Source: Microglena sp. YARC (Eukaryota; Chlorophyta; Chlorophyceae; Chlamydomonadales; Chlamydomonadaceae). Taken from it: a stretch of DNA of 64,000 bases. Both the position numbers and the translations under genes were made by a program. The DNA lies in assembly GCA_022414725.1 (NCBI GenBank), contig CM039467.1:17492011-17556010 (forward strand). Direction: 5' to 3'. Positions 51,966 to 63,394 of the stretch are shown piece by piece; within the stretch, counting starts at the first letter, position 1, and each line of letters starts with the position of its first letter. Under the pieces are notes generated by a model. The model was not told where the DNA came from. It worked only from the letters and a program-made list of their open reading frames with translations, and did no database searches.

Positions 51966-53336
51966 TCATCTCAGAATCTGCAGATTGCTACGCCCTGACA
52001 AGGCTGTTGTGTCCTCAACTTGTGTGCAATATGACAGATTCAGGGAAAGAAGATTGCGACATGCTGCCAAGGCTGTGATGTCAGAAATAGCTGAACAAGA
52101 GGACAGATCCAGAGTGCTCAGATTGCGACACCCTGACAGGGCTGTGATGTCAGAAATACCCTCGCAATCTTCCAGATTCAGAGTATGTAGATTGCAACAC
52201 CCTGACAAGGCTGTGATGTCAGAAATACCCTCGCAATCTTCCAGATTCAGAGTATGTAGATTGCAACACCCTGACAAGGCTGTGATGTCAGAAATAGCCT
52301 CGCAATCTTCCAGATTCAGAGTATGTAGATTGCAACACCCTGACAAGGCTGTGATGTCAGAAATAGCCTCGCAATCTTCCAGATTCAGAGTATGTAGATT
52401 GCAACACCCTGACAAGGCTGTGATGTCAGAAATAGCCTCGCAATCTTCCAGATTCAGAGTATGTAGATTGCAACACCCTGACAAGGCTGTGATGTCAGAA
52501 ATAGCCTCGCAATCTTCCAGATTCAGAGTATGTAGATTGCAACACCCTGACAAGGCTGTGATGTCAGAAATAGCCTCGCAAACCGATAGTTCCAGAGTAT
52601 GCAGATTGCAACACCCTGGCAAGGCTGACATGTTAGAAATGACCTCGCATTCTGAAAGATTCGGAGTGTGCAGATTGCAACACCCTGACAAGGCTGTGAT
52701 GTCAGAAATAGCCTCGCAACCCGATAGTTTCAAAGTATGCAGATTGGAACACCCTGACAAGGCAGTGATGTCAGAAATATGCATGCAATCCGATAGTTTC
52801 AGAGTATGCAGATTGCAACACCCTGACAAGGCTGAGATGTCCTCAAGTTGATCACACTCAGACATATCCAGAGTGCACAGATTACTACATGCTGTCAGGG
52901 CTGAGATATCCTCAAGTCCCACACACGAATGTACATCCAGTGTTTGAAGCATGGGAAATGGCGTCACATAAGACAGATTGTTGACGTCAAGACAATAACT
53001 GACGTTAAGGGAACGCAGTGCAGTGTGAAGGTCCAAAGCTGCCAGAATTGAAGCTGGAAGGCCTTGTAACACAGCCTCCTCCAGCCCAGTTAGCGCTGTC
53101 AAGGGATACAAATTGACATGTTGCAGCTGGTACCACTGGTGACCAATCTTGCAGCCTTTGACCTTCACCAGGCCAGCGAGACAGCGTTGAATCTCAAGGG
53201 TACGCAAGCTGGTCGGAATGCTAGCTAGGTGCTGATATGCCTCCGGATGTAGGCCGCAGATTTTCTCAAGAACTGGGCACTGCTGTGGGATCCTCTGCTT
53301 GGTGTCATAAGCCTGCAGAGCAATATGGAAAGCCAT
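51966..53336 (-). CDS. Leucine-rich-repeat protein
   Basis: 456 residues. After an N-terminal part of about 80 residues come about 15 LRRs of 23 residues (69 bases) of the type LSGCCNLHTLNLEDCEAISDITA. The pattern resembles Cys-containing (AMN1/F-box-type) or bacterial-like 'ITALSGC' LRRs, which form a solenoid for protein binding. Central repeats are almost identical at DNA level, so the repeat number is probably unstable. No kinase, NB-ARC or signal peptide was seen. The first Met at 53336 starts a plausible helix; the stop at 51966 may be a frame break. Partner unknown. Confidence 0.75.
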   Translation of the reverse strand: MAFHIALQAYDTKQRIPQQCPVLEKICGLHPEAYQHLASIPTSLRTLEIQRCLAGLVKVKGCKIGHQWYQLQHVNLYPLTALTGLEEAVLQGLPASILAALDLHTALRSLNVSYCLDVNNLSYVTPFPMLQTLDVHSCVGLEDISALTACSNLCTLDMSECDQLEDISALSGCCNLHTLKLSDCMHISDITALSGCSNLHTLKLSGCEAISDITALSGCCNLHTPNLSECEVISNMSALPGCCNLHTLELSVCEAISDITALSGCCNLHTLNLEDCEAISDITALSGCCNLHTLNLEDCEAISDITALSGCCNLHTLNLEDCEAISDITALSGCCNLHTLNLEDCEAISDITALSGCCNLHTLNLEDCEGISDITALSGCCNLHTLNLEDCEGISDITALSGCRNLSTLDLSSCSAISDITALAACRNLLSLNLSYCTQVEDTTALSGRSNLQILR

Positions 53337-53860
53337 GGTGAGAGCAAGATCCCTAGATTCATCCTTCAGATCTACAAGTGCTGTCCTTGAGAGCCAGACA
53401 GAGTATCCATTACAAATGCAGTGTGGCCGTTAAAGCTACCAATACCCTCAAGCATGATAGCTTGTGAAGAGGGGGGCAGGAGAATGTTTGCAAGGTTCAG
53501 CTCGACCTTGTAGATTCATGAGGCCCCAAAAGCAAATCGCCTGTTCCACCCCTATTCCAATTTGCTTAGATGTGGTTTTTGTTGTAGGCAGAGGTAGGAA
53601 TCATTCCCTTTCAGCTAGTTCCAGTGAAAAACAGCGAGATGTACATTGTACTCAGTTAGTGGCTGGTTGGCAGTATCCTGAAATATTGGCACAGAGAAAT
53701 TGCTGGCCACAAGTGGCTGGAGTACGATCAGCTGACAACCCACATGTGTGTAGGGACCAGCATATCATGTTGACCCAAGGCGAGTATAATATCACATGAT
53801 ATCATACAATAAAGGGTTCCCTACTGGTCACATCCCGAAAAAGCCGTTTTTTGTTTAAAG
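53337..53860. other. Intergenic, no gene supported
   Basis: Unique sequence with a short plus-strand open frame at 53464-53799 that shows no recognisable features. A GATATCATACAAT stretch occurs near 53800. Confidence 0.4.
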
Positions 53861-53864
53861 ATTG

Positions 53865-55560
53865 TGATATTATTATATGGTCTAAGAGCGAAATGTAGCA
53901 AAAAGCCAAAGTGCCAAAGACACTATTTCACGGATTTGGATACTTATATGTTTCCAAATGGATCGTTTAAGAACATTTCTATTCACAAACACATTTTCAC
54001 GCTCATGTTGGTATACTTATCATTCGCAATGTTAGCTCGTTGCACCCTTAAGTCGAATCCTTACTTGTGAATTGTTACATTTTGGCCCTAAAACCCACAA
54101 ATTTTATAGTATTTTTGACTTGTGATGCTAATGTGTGATCTGATGCTAATGTGCTTCATAAAAATAAGATGCACAATTGCTATATGATATACTATGTGTC
54201 CCCTTGCTTGGAGCAAAACGCCTGAGTGCCAAGACTAGCGAGGGGGACCCCCCCCCCCCCCCCCCCTAAAGCCATTTTGTCTTCCTAAAATAACTCAATG
54301 CTAGTGCCAAGGTCAATACTTAGTCCCAAGGAACCCGAATCTGTACGTACTAGTGAAGTTCAGGGCTTCTTGGTGTGTAAACGTGCGATTTTCAGAAAAA
54401 TGAAAAAATTGGTCCGATGCAGATTCGAATTGCCGACCTCATCAGATCACATGTGTGGCTCAATGGTCTGAGAGCGAAATGTAGCAAAACGCCGAAGTGC
54501 CAAAGACACTATATCACGGAGTTGGATGCTTATATGTTACCAAATTGATCGTTTAAGAACATTATATTCACGTACACAAGTGTACGCTCATGTTGGTAGA
54601 CTTATCATTCGCAATGTTAGCTCAAGGCGAATCCTTACTTGTGAATTGTTATCTTTTGGCCCAAAATACCCCAATTTGTGTAGTCTTTTTGACTTGTGAT
54701 GCTAATGTGTGATCTGATGATAATGTGCTCGAAATAAATAAGATGCAAAATTGCTACATGATATACTATGTGTCCCCTTGCTCGGAGTAAGAAGAGTGCA
54801 ACACCGAGAAATTAGCGATTTTGTGCTATAATTACACCGCAAGCTAAATTACTATGCTTATATCTAGCTGAATCTACTCAATTTTAGTGCTACGGATAAT
54901 ATAATTTCGATAGGAACCCGTTACAACATATAAATGAATGTCAGGGCTTCTTGGTGAGTAAAAGTGCAATTTTCGAAAAACGTGTTTTTGGTCCGAGGCG
55001 GATTCGAGCTGCCGACCTCTACATGTCATGTTTGGCTCTATGGTTTAAGAGCGAAACGTAGCAAAACGCCGAATTGCCAAAGACACTACATCACGGAGTT
55101 GGACGCTTAAACCGAATGGATCGTTTGAGAACATTTATATTCACATACGCTCATGTTGGTATACTTGAATACTTATCATTCGCAATGTTAGCTCGTGGCA
55201 CCCTTGAGTCGAATCCTTACTTGTTAATTGTTACATTTTGGCCCAAAGTACCCCAAATTGTGTTGTCTTTTTGACTTGTAATGCTGACTTGTGCTCTGAT
55301 GACAATGTACTTGAAATAAATAAGATGCAAAATTGCCATATGTTATACTATGTGTCCCCTTGCTTGGAGTAAGAAGAGTGCAAGACCGAGAAATTAGCGA
55401 TTTTGTGCTATAATTACACTGCAAGCTAAATTACTATGCTTATATCTTGCTAAATCAACTCAATTGTAGTGCTAGAGTTAATATAATTTCGCAAGGAATC
55501 CGAATTTGTTATCATTTAGATCAAAAAATGACGTCTGCAAAAAAGCGGTTTTCCACCCGA
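53865..55560. repeat. AT-rich satellite, three units of about 580 bases
   Basis: Units are anchored at AAGAGCGAAA(T/C)GTAGCAAAA, positions about 53883, 54470 and 55047 (spacings about 587 and 577). Each has a TTCGAATTGCCGACCTC-like tRNA-arm resemblance before the anchor, except where truncated. Divergence between units is moderate. Confidence 0.8.
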
Positions 55561-56530
55561 ATTCCGTACTTTGTATCGCAATTTGCTATGCTTATATGTT
55601 AGCCAAACAACATGAAATTAGTGCAGAATAGCGGTATCATAGAATTCAACAGAGAATTCGAATTTGTCCTTAAATTGAGGTTTGGGGCAAAAAAAACAAA
55701 AGTTTGTTTTGCTGTTTTCTCACGATTTTGATTTTCGTGAATGAGCCAAATTGCCTAAGTGCTGAGGTGCAAAGTTTCGATTTTGCGAATTGCGATGCTT
55801 AGATGTGGTCGTGTGAGAATGTGACCTGATATATAATGTGGATAATTGCTATTTGAAGTATAATAAATGCTGAAATGTACTCACAAAGGCATCATATCGT
55901 GACAAAAAGCATCAAATGACCGATTTTGTGCTTTAACTAAACATTTTTTGCCAGGTCTTTTTGTACTTCGTACCGCACTTTACTCTACTTATATGTGGTC
56001 AAAATATGATTTCCTGGAGACCATTTTGTTTTTTCCTTATTTTTGCCCTTTTCAAGGTATGTTTTGTACTTAGTACCGCAATTTACGATGCTTACATGAT
56101 GACGAAACATGATTAACAAAAAAGGGTCATAGAATTTCAAGGAGAATCCGAATATTCAATAAAAATGAGGTTTGGAGAACTTGTTTGTCTTAACCATTGT
56201 TTTGGTCGGTAACAAATCCTAAGCGATAATCCCTTCAAAACAGAAAATGTACCATTTTCATGTTTTTTCGGGTAACTGCATTACCGGTATATGATATTGT
56301 TATAACGGGTAACTCTAGCCTTGTCAGATTGCCAGCATCATTTGATATCATATAGCCTTTCCCAGGCCTTTCCCAACATGTATACATTCACACTGCTTGT
56401 TTACATATTGATCCTTTTCCTTCTACTACAGGGGGTGAAATGGGGTGCAGATATTGGAGCTATCAAAAGTAGCTACATTTGTAGTTGTGCCCTTTCTGAT
56501 ATCTGGCATGCATAGGTGCAAGTGGTAGTT
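55561..56530. other. AT-rich intergenic DNA related to the satellite
   Basis: Scattered satellite-like words (ATGCTTATATGT, TTTGTACTTCGTACCGCA and variants) suggest old satellite copies. No gene seen. Confidence 0.4.
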
Positions 56531-57130
56531 TAACAGGTCAGCACTGTATGCCAGAGAATAATCATGACCTCACTTCTGCACTGTCTGGCCCCTTCCAGGA
56601 CAAGCATCGCGTGTTATCTTCAAAGGCCTTGCACGCTTGCTTGCACACCAGCCTCCTCGTGCCACGAGTCTCAGAGTCGAAGCAACGTAGCAGATCGTTT
56701 TGACAAATCCACAGCGCATCAGCCGCAGACGAGGTTTGTGATCCCTCGGCCCATCGCGAACTCCTGCAACGTTCCGCCTGGACGTTACTCTGCGCCATCC
56801 CTGGTAACCCTATGAGACTGGGGCTACAGTTGCGTTATCTGCATATCCGTGTTTCTCGCTTTGGTGAAGAAAACTGGCTTGTGCAAATAACTGGTTGTGT
56901 GTCAGGAAACCCCGATCAATGGCCCCGAATATTCTGATGGAGGAGAAAAAGATGAGGCGCTAGAAACCAATGCCTGCGCGGATAATGGAGCTTGAAATTA
57001 AATGCGAGAAGCGAGGCCCGCATTTTATGGATCGGGGGAGATGACGAGGACCGCGTGGACCCCCTCGCCCCCCTCGCCCCACGGCCGCGGCCGGCAACGG
57101 CTCGATTACCTTGTCACAGTAAGGCACAGA

Positions 57131-57162
<32 letters not shown>

Positions 57163-57905
57163 GCTGCTGCTCCTGATTGCCGTCGTTCCGATAGCCAACA
57201 CTCTCCTCCGATTTCCTGCGTGCCTAAGACTTGTCGAATGGGGGCCTACTTATGAACTAATTTCTCGGCCTTCCTTTCTGAATCATGAACCCATATATGG
57301 CCTCATCTTGGTCAAGTTGGGAGTGGACATGTGATTCAAGGGAGCAGTTAAAGGCCTGAACGATCCACAGTTCCTAACAATGAGAATGCCGTTTGGTTGT
57401 TATAGGTTATGTGTCAAGAACTATCCAGTTATTTCAGTGAAGTGTTAAGGACATTATAACATGAAATGCACCCTAAACACGCCATCCCAAAGCCACAAAT
57501 AATAACCACCCCAAGCCAACTGGCGTTAGATAAGGGTGTCAGGTCTTTTTCTTAGCTTACTTGACTCACTTGGCTCATGCAGTGAGTCGTTATATAGGTA
57601 GCAGAATCGTGTTCAAATGATACGTGGCGTGAAACTTGCAAGGTTGTCACAAACAAAGCAGTGATGGATTGGATTGGACTTGACCCACTGCTAGATGCAA
57701 TGAGCAGGTCGTTGGGTACGGCCGTATTTGTCCAAATGTACGCACCGTGCCTGCTGTACCGTACAAATGGGGGGTGCGGTGGTCAGGTGGCAAATTATGC
57801 GCCCAGACCTTAGTCTTGTCCCTAGCTACCCCCCAAAAACCCGCTTCAATTTTTTGAGGCCAACATTGATTGATGACAAATGATAATGGAAGGTCACAAT
57901 TAACT
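56531..57905. other. Intergenic, no gene supported; includes a long G-run
   Basis: Several short open frames overlap on both strands with no domain or repeat support. A run of more than 25 G lies at about 57134-57163, which is likely to be inexact in length. Confidence 0.4.
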
Positions 57906-58255
57906 CCTGCTAGCATGGGCAGGATGATGTGGGGCATCCAATAGCATTCGCACTACCGCAATCTGGCCATCAAAAGCAGCCTCCGCAAGTGCATCTCCAT
58001 CTTGGCAGTCAGCCATGGGCAGCATTATGTGAGGCATCCATCAACATTCGCACTACCTCAATCTGGCCATCAAGTACAGCCTCCGCAAGTGCCTCTCCAT
58101 CTTGGCAGTCGGCATGGGCAGCATGATGTGAGGCATCCATCCATCGACATGCGCACTACCTCAACGGGGCCATATGCTGCTACTGCCAGAAGTGCCTGTC
58201 CACTTAGAAAATTTGATTGAGCAGCATGCTGTGGGGCATGCAGCAGTCTGAGTGC
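57906..58255 (-). pseudogene. Ankyrin-repeat gene fragment with frame breaks
   Basis: On the minus strand, three ankyrin-like repeats of about 30 residues can be read: ALLAVAAYGPVEVVRMSMD, then EALAEAVLDGQIEVVRMLMD, then DALAEAAFDGQIAVVRMLLD. One-base shifts separate them. The repeat type is shorter and unlike the 37-residue viral-type repeats at 5-13 kb, so this is probably a host gene remnant. Neither a start nor an end is clear. Confidence 0.55.
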
Positions 58256-58264
58256 CGACCCTAG

Positions 58265-58352
58265 GTGTGATCCTCTGTACTAGACGATACGCTCACTGGG
58301 CATCAAGCGCTTGATGTTCAGTGAGTGTATCGTCTAGTACAGACAATCACAC
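58265..58352. repeat. 88-bp near-perfect palindrome
   Basis: Arms GTGTGATCCTCTGTACTAGA... and its inverse pair over about 37 bases with about three mismatches, around a perfectly palindromic centre ATCAAGCGCTTGAT. It can extrude as a cruciform or fold as a long RNA hairpin. Confidence 0.9.
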
Positions 58353-58494
58353 TACTGGGCCACCAACACCAGGGCTGATTGAGACTGTGCCAGTGTCCTC
58401 AGTCGTGCCCTGAACATTTTTGTTTTACTTGTGAAAGGATTTTCACCCCAGGTGGGTCTCCCCACACAAACCAGCGACACCATGACATGCTGGA

Positions 58495-58690
58495 CGTGGC
58501 TCTTGATCTAGTTTCCAGGCCGTCGAAACAAGAAGGTGCGGGGTTCGAATCCCTACGGGTATGCTTTAGTGTTCGTGGTCGCTGTCAACCGCAATGGTAG
58601 ATTTGTCCAGGTAAAGTAGCAGCCTGATCTCTACCGCCGTAAGACGGCCCCCCTTAATACCAAACCCCACCAGGCGTTTTTATTACTTCT
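58495..58690 (+). mobile_element. tRNA-derived SINE-like element, copy 1
   Basis: A B-box-like GGGGTTCGAATCCCTACGGG at about 58547 is followed by a body GTCAACCGCAATGG ... GTCCAG ... CCACCAGGCGTT shared with 62548-62760. The A-box half is degenerate. Confidence 0.6.
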
Positions 58691-59224
58691 CTACCTCTTC
58701 CAAGGCGGCAGGTCTGAAATGTGGGAACCTGGCAAGGGCTCAAACTGCAGACCTGACAGTTTTATGTCCTGGTTTCTCGTGAACCATACAGCCTGAGCTT
58801 GATACTCGTGTAGTCATGTTCAATGTTGCATGTAGTCATCAAACAGTCTATGATTGTTTCGCCAGGCAAGGGTTTACCTTGGAAAATATGTTGTACATAC
58901 AATAATTGGGGCCATTGGTGGTTGGCCCCAGTGCAAGCAGGTTTGGCTGCGTAGCCAGCCAAGTGAGCTGCCTAGAAGCTGCTGCTGGTAGCTGACAAGA
59001 AAATCTAACTACAGGTATCGGAGAAGAGGGCTTGTCTCCTTGGCGCTTACCGGTTCAAACAACCTGTCCACCCTAATCAACTTGAGGTTTGGTGGTTGGC
59101 CCCAGTGCAAGCAGGCAGGCTGGTCCCCCCAACCTCACACCTCGTAAAAAGGCGTACCATTCATTTATTGAGTTATTGGGGGCACAAGCCCTGAGAGAAG
59201 GTCCCTTGGAAGCCTCAGCGTATG
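58691..59224. other. Intergenic, no gene seen
   Basis: GGTGGTTGGCCCCAGTGCAAGCAGG occurs twice, at 58915 and 59091, indicating a local duplication. Confidence 0.4.
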
Positions 59225-59440
59225 GCCATTTATGAATAGGGAACAGCAATATGATGTCATATGATGTCATATAATATCAATATGATGTCATATAATATCA
59301 TGTCATCATATGATATCATATGATGTCTGCAGTCTGACTAGGCTAAAGTTACCATTTATATACAATATCATATGATGCAATTTGTATGATATCATATGAT
59401 CTCATGCTCGCCTTTGGTAAACATCATATGATGTGCCGGT
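59225..59440. repeat. ATATGATGTCAT short palindromic repeats
   Basis: Dense tandem ATGATGTCATAT and ATGATATCATAT words, each self-complementary. Confidence 0.85.
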
Positions 59441-59574
59441 CCCTATGTATGAATGCTACATCAATCAGACTTTTTTTCGTTTCAGAAAGGGCGTCTTCTG
59501 GTAGCGATTAGGGATTTTGTATCTTTCAAGGTTGGGATCCTGGTACAGATTTGGGTAGGCGGCCCGAACTGCCG

Positions 59575-59965
59575 GCCCAGGGTGGGGGTGGGGGTGTGTG
59601 GGGGGGGTGAGGGTGTGTGGGGGGGTGGGGTAGGGGTGGTGGGTGGGGTGGGTGGGGTGCGTGAGGGGGGTGGGGGGGTGGGGGGGGGGCGAGATTTGAG
59701 TCTCATGGTAGCAGAAGGTTTGGCTAAAACAGCCCCCCCCCAAAAGCAATCGCTACTGGTAGCGGAAGAAAGAATCTCCGACATCGATGTGCTCTACTAC
59801 CCACTTGGACAAATCTTTAAACAGTCTTATCTGCTTGCTCCCTGGTTTCTATGTGTAAGTGCGTATGTGTGTGCATATGCGTGTATGTGTGTGTATGTGT
59901 ATGCGTGTGCATGTGTGTGTATGTGTTTGTATGCGTGTGCATGTGTGTGTATGTGTGTGTGCGTG

Positions 59966-60004
<39 letters not shown>

Positions 60005-60010
60005 CTACGT
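59575..60010. repeat. G-rich tract and (TG)n microsatellite
   Basis: Strong G/GGT bias at 59575-59695 and alternating TG with occasional TATG at 59850-60005. Open frames through it are low-complexity artefacts. Confidence 0.9.
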
Positions 60011-60113
60011 GTGTATGCCTGTGTGTATGTGTGTGCATGTGTCTCATGGGGGGACTTGACATTCAACGGTGAGCAGACTAGAGTTGGCTGAAAATAATAG
60101 TAAAATGGACCAG

Positions 60114-60462
60114 AAAAACCAACCGTTTACATGCCATATCAACTCTGGTGCTAACGGTATACATGGGCGAGCACCATTGTTGAAAAACCAACTGTTTACA
60201 TGCCATATCAACCCTGGTGCTAACGGTATACATGGGCGAGCACCATTGTTGAAAAACCAACCGTTTACATGCCATATCAACCCTGGTGCTAACGGTATAC
60301 ATGGGCGAGCACCATTGTTGAAAAACCAACCGTTTACGTGCCATATCAACCCTGGTGCTAACGGTATACATGGGCGAGCACCATTGTTTAAAAACCAACC
60401 GTTTACATGCCATATCAACCCTGGTGCTAACGGTATACATGGGCGAGCACCATTGTTGGCCC
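60114..60462. repeat. 69-bp tandem repeat, five units
   Basis: Units of 69 bases with ACATGCCATATCAACCCTGG and GGTATACATGGGCGAGCACC, nearly identical. Because 69 is a multiple of three, frames stay open on both strands, which explains long but doubtful ORFs. Confidence 0.9.
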
Positions 60463-60564
60463 TAAACGGTTAGTTAACGGTTCCCTATTACAAGAAATCC
60501 GGGCCGTGAACTTGTGTTCAACCATGTAACAATCCAACCCAATCTACTACTCTTGCCTGTTAGG

Positions 60565-60685
60565 TTTGGATGTCTGTGTGTGTGTATGTGCATGTGTGTA
60601 TGCGTGTGTACGTGCATGTTTATGTGTGTATGTGTGTGTGTGTGTGTGTGTATGTGTGTGTATGTGCGTATGTGTGTGTCCAATT
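60565..60685. repeat. (TG)n microsatellite
   Basis: Alternating TG/TATG repeats similar to 59850-60005. Confidence 0.9.
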
Positions 60686-60884
60686 CAACCCAATCTACTA
60701 TCCACCCTTGACATCTAATCTTTGGGTATCCAGCTTAATCACCCACATAGAAGTGCACAATTCACAGTGCTACGTACAGCCATTTATTACGTTGATGTTT
60801 TACTCAGTTTTATCTATCTAGTCGTTGTACCTTGGAAGTGTATGTCCTTCCAGCTGGGCCGCTGTACTGCTGGCTGTGGGTCCT

Positions 60885-60955
60885 TGTACAGCTGTGCTGT
60901 GGGTTGCTGTGGGTTGCTGTGGGTTGCTGTGCTGTGCTGTGCTGTGCTGCACACC
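60885..60955. repeat. GCTGTG-type short tandem repeat
   Basis: GTTGCTGTGGGTTGCTGTGG and GCTGT repeats. Confidence 0.85.
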
Positions 60956-61136
60956 TCTGGCAACCAGGCTCTCATGCAGATTTGGTGGGCCACTGTGCTG
61001 TTGGTGAAGGGGAGGTGATACCTGGGGTGCCGCTGGCTGGGCGTACCGCTCCATCCGTACTAGTGTACCCAGGCGGTCGAGTTATTGTACAGCCTTATCA
61101 GCAGGAGAAAAATCAGGTTGCACTGCAATGCAGAAG

Positions 61137-61258
61137 GGTTCAGGGTTCAGGGTTCAGGGTTCAGGGTTCAAAGCTCAGGTTGTGAGGTTCAGGGTTCAGG
61201 GCTCAAGGCTCAGGTTTGGGTTTCATGGTTCAGGGTCTAGGGTTCAGGGTTCAGGTTG
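61137..61258. repeat. TTCAGGG telomere-like repeat tract
   Basis: About five perfect TTCAGGG units at 61137-61168, then degenerate units to about 61258. It is interstitial, not a chromosome end. Confidence 0.8.
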
Positions 61259-61259
61259 T

Positions 61260-62040
61260 GGGGAGCAGGGCTACGAGCTTACGAACTCTTACAAGTGTGG
61301 GACACTTTTTTATCGTGCAAAGCGTCGCAAATTGAGCGAGCCCCAGTGCGACGCGGTATCCCCCGAACCCCATGAGGCGCGAAGCGCGGAGCCCGGGGGG
61401 GTTGGGGTTTAGCACTAGTTTAGACGGACCCATGCCTCGCCATGCAGCGACAGAATAGCGACGCTTCGCACACAAATATAACAGTGTTGTGGAATGTTTT
61501 GAGCATTTATAAAATAAGAATAAACAGTGGTGTGGGATGTTTTGAACACTGATCTCATATAAAATAAATAAAAAAGTGGTGTGAGATTGATCCTGTGTGG
61601 GATTATGAAAGAAAAAGAAAAAAAGGTGGTGTGACATTATAAAATACAAATAAAACAGTTCCTCATGGCCCAGGTGTTGCCACGTAGTAAGCTGCTAGTC
61701 CATATATGTGGGTACAAGTACCCACGATTCAGTAATTGAACATCTCGAGTTGCCTTTTCGATACACCAACTGGTCCAGCACTCCATTACACTGCTGCTCA
61801 TGAGACAATCACTTTTGTGTGCGCAACGCATCACCATTACGTCACTGCATAGCAACGCAAGAGTTCAGTACAACAACTACTTGTTTAATCACTTATGCAC
61901 ATAAACAGGTGTTGTACACATTTTAACACCGGTTGAACACCCTAAAAGCTGTTTAACAACCTGAACAGGATGCAGGCTGTCATAGGGTAGTAGCTGTGGC
62001 GTAAAGACAAGGTGAGAGCTGATATCACGATGATCATGAA
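61260..62040. other. Intergenic, no gene supported
   Basis: Includes four diverged copies of a 45-50-base block (GTGGTGTG(G/A)GAT...TATAAAATA) at 61485-61660. Confidence 0.45.
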
Positions 62041-62047
62041 TTCATGA

Positions 62048-62143
62048 TAGTGGTGGTGGTGGTGGTGGTGGTGGTGGTGGTGGTGGTGGTGGTGGTGGTG
62101 ACGATGGTGGTGATGGTGGTGGTGGTGGTGGTGGTGATAATGG

Positions 62144-62181
<38 letters not shown>

Positions 62182-62187
62182 ATGATT

Positions 62188-62220
<33 letters not shown>

Positions 62221-62233
62221 TTGATGTTGATGT

Positions 62234-62271
<38 letters not shown>

Positions 62272-62284
62272 GTGTTGTTGGTGG

Positions 62285-62316
<32 letters not shown>

Positions 62317-62325
62317 ACATTTTCC
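62048..62325. repeat. (GGT)n/(GAT)n microsatellite
   Basis: Almost uninterrupted GGT then GAT triplets. Poly-Val/Met and poly-His frames are artefacts. Confidence 0.95.
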
Positions 62326-62547
62326 TGGTACCCTACTGGACTTCAAATGTGCCCGCATCTTGACAGAGTGAAGGGGGACTTCATTAATGATAGTACAGCC
62401 CCTTGCAGTGTTCAGTTCACCTGTGACCACAGTAGAGTAGTATTTACAGGTGTTTTACAGATGTTTTTTATTTACAGATGTATTTACAGATGGTTTACAG
62501 ATGTATTTACATATGTATTTTACATATGTCAAACCATAGCCCATTTC

Positions 62548-62760
62548 AGTGATATACATTGGTCTAGTGGTAGCCCAAATCACTCTGAGGATGAAGAGTC
62601 GGGGGTTCGATTCCCCCTTCGGTCGCTCTTGGCGTTGCAGGCCGTTGTCAACCGCGATGGCAGCTTGTCCAGTTGAGGTAGAAGACCGCTCCCTACCCGC
62701 GTACGACGGGTTCCCTTAACACCATGCCCCACCAGGCGTTATCATTACCTAATGACGGTA
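62548..62760 (+). mobile_element. tRNA-derived SINE-like element, copy 2
   Basis: The head has A-box-like TGGTCTAGTGGTAG and B-box-like GGGGGTTCGATTCCCCC about 35 bases apart, as in a tRNA gene, but no CCA-compatible acceptor stem was found. The body (GTTGTCAACCGCGATGGCAG through CCCCACCAGGCGTTATCATT) matches 58580-58690. Confidence 0.7.
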
Positions 62761-62919
62761 GGACAATGATATAATGGATGATGCTAGGTTTGTGATTTCA
62801 GACCTGCCGCCTTGGAAGAGGTTGAGAACTTCCCTCCGAGATGTAGCGCGGTAGTCCAAGCGCAGAAGCAGTAACAGTCTGCAAAATCAAAACCCACAGT
62901 AACCATTCCCCGGTGCAAG

Positions 62920-63200
62920 CGAATGGGAAGGTTCCCTCATACTCACACCGTGGCGGTAATCCTTATCCCCCCCCCCCCCCCCCCCCCCCATCCCCCCCCA
63001 CACATGCCAAAAAAAGGCACACCTCACCGAGGATGGCTATGGTGCAGCCCACCAGCATCTTTAATGTCCAGATGTCGTCTTCGACTAGGGGGATCAAAAA
63101 TCCTTATCCCCTCCCCCACCCCCATCCACACCCATACATGCCAAAACAAGGCACAACTCACCGAGGATGGCTATGGTGCACCCCACCAGGGATTTTTATT
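62920..63200. repeat. Direct duplication around a poly-C tract
   Basis: AATCCTTATCCCC, a C-rich stretch, ACATGCCAAAA(A/C)AAGGCAC and CACCGAGGATGGCTATGGTG occur at 62950-63055 and 63095-63190. Confidence 0.8.
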
Positions 63201-63394
63201 TCCGCTATATATAGCGATCGCTAGTTTTGACCCCGTTTCAGCAAAAATATCTCTATAAAAAAGCATTTTGTTTTGCCCTCAACTGCCCTATAAAACTATA
63301 AAAAGCTACAAAAAGCTATAAAAAGCTACAGAAAGCACTAATACGCTGTCCCTGGAGGAGCCCTGAAACCATAAACCTAAAAGAAACCCACTTT

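Noticed and set aside
51877..52851. 324-codon plus-strand ORF with CRLQHPDKAVMSEI repeats
   Set aside because: Antisense shadow of the 69-bp LRR repeats.
59451..60473. ORFs through the G-rich, TG and 69-bp repeats
   Set aside because: Low-complexity or in-frame tandem repeats open on both strands.
62548..62620. Functional tRNA gene
   Set aside because: A- and B-box-like motifs are present, but no complete cloverleaf with acceptor stem could be drawn and the body matches another repeat.
61942..62676. Poly-His and poly-Met/Val ORFs
   Set aside because: Read through (GAT)n and (GGT)n microsatellites.
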